Under the pieces are notes generated by a model. The model saw only the letters and a program-made list of their open reading frames with translations, ran no database searches and was not told the origin of the DNA. From JAUZQZ01 sp964492105 (GTDB lineage: Bacteria > Pseudomonadota > Zetaproteobacteria > Mariprofundales > Mariprofundaceae): DNA of 26,340 bases. Of the stretch, positions 23,232-26,340 are shown one piece after another. The DNA is taken from contig CAZBJB010000016.1 in the NCBI GenBank assembly GCA_964492105.1, positions 1 through 26,340 on the forward strand. Reading direction: 5' to 3'. The stretch's first letter is position 1, and every line of letters begins with the position of its first letter. Position numbers and translations under genes: made by a program.

Positions 23232-23959
23232 AAGGGGCGCTCATCGCCTTCACTTTTCTGACCCGACTGCCGCTGCCGCAAGCCAGGGATTTCAAGCCAG
23301 AGGATTTTCCCGCATCCGTCGTCTGGTTTCCCCTGGTCGGGCTGGTCATCGGTACGTTACTCACCGCCGCCGCCGAGATCGGGTTATCCGTAAATGACTG
23401 GCTGGCCGCCCTGCTGGTCGTTCTGGCCTGGATTGGCATAACTGGCGCATTGCACCTGGACGGGGCCGCCGATCTGGCCGATGCGCTCGGGGCGGCCCAC
23501 CGCGATCCTGAACGCTTCTGTGATGTGATGAAGGATCCGCATATCGGCGTATTCGGTGTCGTTACCCTGATCGCCATCCTGATGACCAAGCTGGTTGCCA
23601 CGTCCGTCCTGCTGAAATCACAGGATAGCATGCTCTGGATGTTGCTGCTCATTCCTGCATGGGCGCGTTTTGGGGCTATATTCTGGTCGCGGACGCTGAA
23701 AGCCATTGCGCCGGGAAGTGGCGAACGGTTTGCGTGGGAGTCGCAAACCTATGCAATATGGGCCTGGGGACTGGTATTGTTCATGGTCAGTGGGATGGCT
23801 ATCACTTTTTCGTTTGCCATGATTGCCGTACTCTGTCTGCTGCTATGGCGAACATATCTGAAATGGCGTTTGAACGGCATGACAGGCGATTGCCTCGGTG
23901 CCGGAATCGAGGTGTATGAAAGCTGCATGCTGTTGCTGGGGATATGGTTTGCGAGTTAA
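23228..23959 (+). CDS. cobS: Adenosylcobinamide-GDP ribazoletransferase (cobalamin synthase)
   Basis: This 243-residue inner-membrane enzyme joins GDP-cobinamide and alpha-ribazole (phosphate), the last step of cobalamin assembly. The family start AFTFLTRLPLPQ, the FPLVGLVIG segment and GALHLDGAADLADALGA with its acidic cluster are visible, as is RFCDVMKDPHIGVFGV. Several hydrophobic helices span the rest. A GMTGDCLGA motif near the end is also standard. It starts inside the cobC stop (ATGA) and overlaps the permease gene. Confidence 0.94.
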   Translation: MKGALIAFTFLTRLPLPQARDFKPEDFPASVVWFPLVGLVIGTLLTAAAEIGLSVNDWLAALLVVLAWIGITGALHLDGAADLADALGAAHRDPERFCDVMKDPHIGVFGVVTLIAILMTKLVATSVLLKSQDSMLWMLLLIPAWARFGAIFWSRTLKAIAPGSGERFAWESQTYAIWAWGLVLFMVSGMAITFSFAMIAVLCLLLWRTYLKWRLNGMTGDCLGAGIEVYESCMLLLGIWFAS

Positions 23960-24887
23960 CCTTAAATTTACCGTCATATTGCTGTTGACCTGCGGCCTGC
24001 TGCTGGCAGCCATGTGCGTTGGTGATTCATGGATCAATCCTCTGCACATGACTGCGCTGGATCATACTGTTTTTCTGGAATTACGCGTTCCACGCGTACT
24101 GGTTGCCTTCGCCGTAGGTGGATTGCTGGCATTGGCCGGAGCATGGTTTCAGGTGCTGTTGGGTAATCCACTGGCCGAGCCGTATGTATTGGGTGTGGCG
24201 GGTAGTGCGGCGGTGGGTGCAGTCACGGGATTGATGTTGTTGCCTGAATCGGTATGGGCGATGTCCGTCGGGGCATTCGCCGGGGCATGGGTTGGCATTG
24301 CCGTGGTCATGACTTTTTCGCATCTGGGGCCGTCGCGCGTGTTGCTGGTCGGCGTGGTGCTGGCCGCATTCTGGTCGGCGGTGCTGGCTTTGTTGCTGAC
24401 GTCGTTGCCGGAACACGGGCTTGGACGCGCCCTTGCCTGGATGATGGGTGATTTATCGCATTCGGAGATCCCTGTTTCGATATTGTTGCTAACATGGGTC
24501 GCCGCGCTGGGCTGTGGCATGCTGCTGTCCCGTTCACTGGATATGCTGCTGTTGGGCGAACGTCATGCCGAGGCACTCGGTGTTGATGTGACATCATTAC
24601 GCCGGAGAGTGCTGTTCATGGCCAGCGCGGTGACGGCGGTTGCGGTAACGGCGGCGGGCACAATCGGATTTGTCGGGCTGGTTGTACCACATCTGATGCG
24701 GTTGATATTCGGATCGTTGCACCGCTTCGTTTTGCCCGCATCCGCGATCGGCGGCGGCCTGCTGCTGGCGATGGCCGATACGGTGGCGCGTACGGTGATT
24801 GCACCGGCCGAACTACCGGTGGGCGTACTCACTGCCATCATCGGCGTGCCGGTATTCCTTTACCTGATCCTGCGGCGTGTATCATGA
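23949..24887 (+). CDS. btuC: FecCD/BtuC-family ABC permease, probably for corrinoids
   Basis: About 312 residues, with many membrane helices in the type II importer pattern. RVPRVLVAFAVGGLLALAGA is the family landmark near residue 40, followed by FQVLLGNPLAEPYVLGVAGS. A coupling region with GERHAEALGVDV is followed by GTIGFVGLVVPHLMR. BtuC and siderophore or haem permeases share this pattern; only the cobalamin operon points to corrinoids. No binding protein (BtuF) is present nearby. The start is uncertain: TTG 23949 has GGGGA about 6 bases upstream and overlaps cobS by 11 bases; ATG 23916 would add 11 residues without similarity. The end overlaps the ATPase gene by 4 bases. Confidence 0.8.
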   Translation: MRVNLKFTVILLLTCGLLLAAMCVGDSWINPLHMTALDHTVFLELRVPRVLVAFAVGGLLALAGAWFQVLLGNPLAEPYVLGVAGSAAVGAVTGLMLLPESVWAMSVGAFAGAWVGIAVVMTFSHLGPSRVLLVGVVLAAFWSAVLALLLTSLPEHGLGRALAWMMGDLSHSEIPVSILLLTWVAALGCGMLLSRSLDMLLLGERHAEALGVDVTSLRRRVLFMASAVTAVAVTAAGTIGFVGLVVPHLMRLIFGSLHRFVLPASAIGGGLLLAMADTVARTVIAPAELPVGVLTAIIGVPVFLYLILRRVS

Positions 24888-25597
24888 ATCTTCTTGAACT
24901 GAAACAAGTCACACTGCGGCGCGGCGGGCACACATTGTGCACGAATTTTTCCAACGTCATTATTACGGGACGCGTGACGGCCATCATGGGGCCCAATGGC
25001 ACAGGCAAGTCCAGCCTGTTGCTGGCGCTTGCGGGTATGATTCCCGTTACAGGAGAAATTGTATTACGGGGTAAGCTGCTGAATGACTATACAAGAGCGG
25101 AGATAGCGCGGGAGATTGCATGGCAAGGGGCATTGCCGCCAACGGAATTCGGGCTGACAGTCGCGCAGCGTTTACGGCTGGCCGGTGGTGAAGATCAATC
25201 AGGAATCGTTGAACCCGCGAGGCTTATGGAAACGGAGAGCTTTCTGGATCGATCCCTCGGTGATCTTTCGAGTGGTGAGAGGCAACGGGTGGAACTGGCG
25301 GCATTGATGTTGCGCGATACGCCTGTGTGGTTGCTGGATGAACCGAGCACACATCTGGATTTACACCACCAGATGGCGTGCCTGAATATGCTGCGGCGGC
25401 AGGCGGAACACGGACGCGCGATTGTGGTTGTGTTGCACGATATCCAGCAGGCCATGCGCATCGCGGATGATGTGGTGTTGTTCGATAACAGGTGCCATAT
25501 CGAAGCGGGTATCGCAACGGGGATGCTGACACAGAACCATTTACAGACAGTGTTCGGGGTTCCTCTCCATCCAACATCCCTGTTGCCGGAATATTAA
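24884..25597 (+). CDS. btuD: ABC importer ATPase (BtuD/FecE-type)
   Basis: This 237-residue ATPase is the partner of the permease upstream. It has Walker A GPNGTGKSS (36-44), signature LSSGERQR (128-135), Walker B VWLLDEPSTHLDL (148-160) and the switch histidine in VVLHDIQQAMR. The start ATG overlaps the permease stop (ATGA), so the two are made together. Sequence alone cannot separate vitamin B12 from iron-siderophore ATPases; the operon suggests corrinoids. It ends 35 bases before the adenosyltransferase. Confidence 0.85.
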   Translation: MNLLELKQVTLRRGGHTLCTNFSNVIITGRVTAIMGPNGTGKSSLLLALAGMIPVTGEIVLRGKLLNDYTRAEIAREIAWQGALPPTEFGLTVAQRLRLAGGEDQSGIVEPARLMETESFLDRSLGDLSSGERQRVELAALMLRDTPVWLLDEPSTHLDLHHQMACLNMLRRQAEHGRAIVVVLHDIQQAMRIADDVVLFDNRCHIEAGIATGMLTQNHLQTVFGVPLHPTSLLPEY

Positions 25598-25632
25598 CCG
25601 GAATTCTTCCGGATACGATCAGGAGGCCGAAG

Positions 25633-26169
25633 ATGAAAATACGTGATAGACGACAGGGGTTGATCGTGGTCAATACCGGCGATGGAAAAGGCAAATCATC
25701 TTCCGCCTTTGGCATGGTGTTTCGGGCCGCGGCATGGGGTATGAAGGTGTGCGTGATCCAGTTCATCAAGGGCAAGTGGAAAACCGGAGAGCAAAAAGCG
25801 GCGGGGAAATTTGACGACATTGAGTGGCATTCCCCCGGTGACGGGTTTACTTGGAACACGAAGGATCCTGAGCAGGATATCAGAACCAGCCGTGAAATAT
25901 GGGATTTGTGCAAAAAAAAGCTGCGTTCGCATGCGTATGATATGCTGCTATTCGATGAAATTAACTGTTGCGCATCTTACGGCTGGATTTCGGGCGCGGA
26001 GATTGCCGAACTGTTGTGCCATGAACGGCCTGAATGGATGCATGTGATCCTGACCGGGCGGAATGCGCCTCGGGAAGTCATTGAAGTAGCGCATACGGTG
26101 ACGGAGATGCAAAAAATAAAACATGCCTTTGATCAGGGTATCCAGGCGACTCAGGGTATTGAATTCTAA
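25633..26169 (+). CDS. cobO: Cob(I)yrinic acid a,c-diamide adenosyltransferase
   Basis: This 178-residue enzyme transfers the adenosyl group from ATP to cob(I)alamin or its precursors (CobO/CobA/BtuR family). The P-loop VVNTGDGKGKSSSAFG (12-27) is characteristic, followed by VIQFIKGKWKTGE, a DMLLFDEINCCASYGWI segment and HVILTGRNAPREVIEVA. The end TEMQKIKHAFDQGIQATQGIE is typical. AGGAGG (25621-25626) lies 6 bases before ATG 25633, which fixes the start. Length is normal for the family, and the closing position suits salvage of imported corrinoids. Confidence 0.95.
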   Translation: MKIRDRRQGLIVVNTGDGKGKSSSAFGMVFRAAAWGMKVCVIQFIKGKWKTGEQKAAGKFDDIEWHSPGDGFTWNTKDPEQDIRTSREIWDLCKKKLRSHAYDMLLFDEINCCASYGWISGAEIAELLCHERPEWMHVILTGRNAPREVIEVAHTVTEMQKIKHAFDQGIQATQGIEF

Positions 26170-26187
26170 TGGTATCCGTTATCCTGC

Positions 26188-26266
26188 ATGATTCACGAAT
26201 GTTGCCGCACCCTGGCCTCCATCCCGAAAAATCCGTTGGGAGCAAAGACCAGGCCTGTCTGCGTGC
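26188..26266 (+). repeat. Operon-end repeat (copy 2)
   Basis: CATGATTCACG (26188-26198) and 26230-26266 match the copy at 3361-3414 (28 of 37 in the second block), with about 20 bases more between the blocks. It starts 18 bases after the last cobalamin gene. No T-run follows. The stretch from 26170 to 26287 has no gene. Confidence 0.5.
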
Positions 26267-26287
26267 ACATGCACACGCATCACAGTG

Positions 26288-26340
26288 GAGCCTCTTGCAA
26301 AACTCATGAGCGGTGATCGGCTTCCCCACTTCGGCCCATT
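26288..26340 (+). mobile_element. MITE family 1, left end, cut by the window edge
   Basis: GAGCCTCTTGCAAAACTC is followed by GAGCGGTGATCGGCTTCCCC, nearly identical to 9162 onwards. The element runs off the window, so its right end and flanks cannot be seen. Confidence 0.75.

Overview
The window (26,340 bases, moderate GC) looks like the chromosome of a pseudomonad-type proteobacterium (Pseudomonadota), most likely gammaproteobacterial or a close relative. The reasons are Shine-Dalgarno-led genes, an ftsE-ftsX pair, a bacterial gatC-gatA-gatB operon, a very large (1,514-residue) NAD-dependent glutamate dehydrogenase, and hemH and folE of proteobacterial type. I cannot name a genus from the sequence alone. 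Housekeeping genes alternate with short dispersed repeats, solo insertion-sequence ends and broken genes, so this genome has been reworked by small mobile elements.

Layout. 1-1310 is a graveyard of transposase pieces: IS66 TnpC N-terminal, central and C-terminal fragments and one IS3-like fragment. 1588-3356 is a two-gene operon: a MotA/TolQ/ExbB-type channel subunit started by TTG, and a partner with a MotB/ExbD-like anchor, a long coiled coil and a small C-terminal domain. I could not place it in a described system. 3492-3832 (minus) is a zinc-ribbon protein that seems frameshifted. 3948-5542 is ftsE-ftsX. 5591-8792 (minus) is gatC-gatA-gatB, divergent from a tRNA-Asn gene at 8914. 9162-9340 holds two nested small elements. 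hemH (9704-10696) and folE (10917-11510) lie on the minus strand with an intact 161-bp MITE between them. A histidine phosphatase (11582-12172) and an exported predicted methyltransferase (12441-13283, minus) follow. 13284-14437 holds relics, including a broken higBA-type toxin-antitoxin pair. 14438-18982 is the glutamate dehydrogenase. 18998-19620 holds a solo MITE end and a DNA adenine methylase with an internal deletion. Then come tRNA-Phe (19904-19979, minus) and a DJ-1/PfpI-family protein (20106-20660).

The last third is a compact cobalamin operon on the plus strand: cobU, cobT, a cobC-like phosphatase, cobS, a BtuC/FecD-like permease, a BtuD/FecE-like ATPase and the corrinoid adenosyltransferase. 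Most neighbours overlap by a few bases. The set fits corrinoid uptake, adenosylation and lower-ligand (nucleotide loop) assembly; no corrin-ring synthesis gene and no binding protein is present. A small hairpin element sits directly upstream of the cobU ribosome binding site, and another MITE copy starts 119 bases after the last gene.

The most interesting signals are the unplaced proton-channel-like pair and several short repeat families that recur at gene 3' ends or at the points where genes are broken: a 21-bp family, a 17-bp family, an operon-end repeat of about 75 bp, and two MITE families. All alignments were made by eye.
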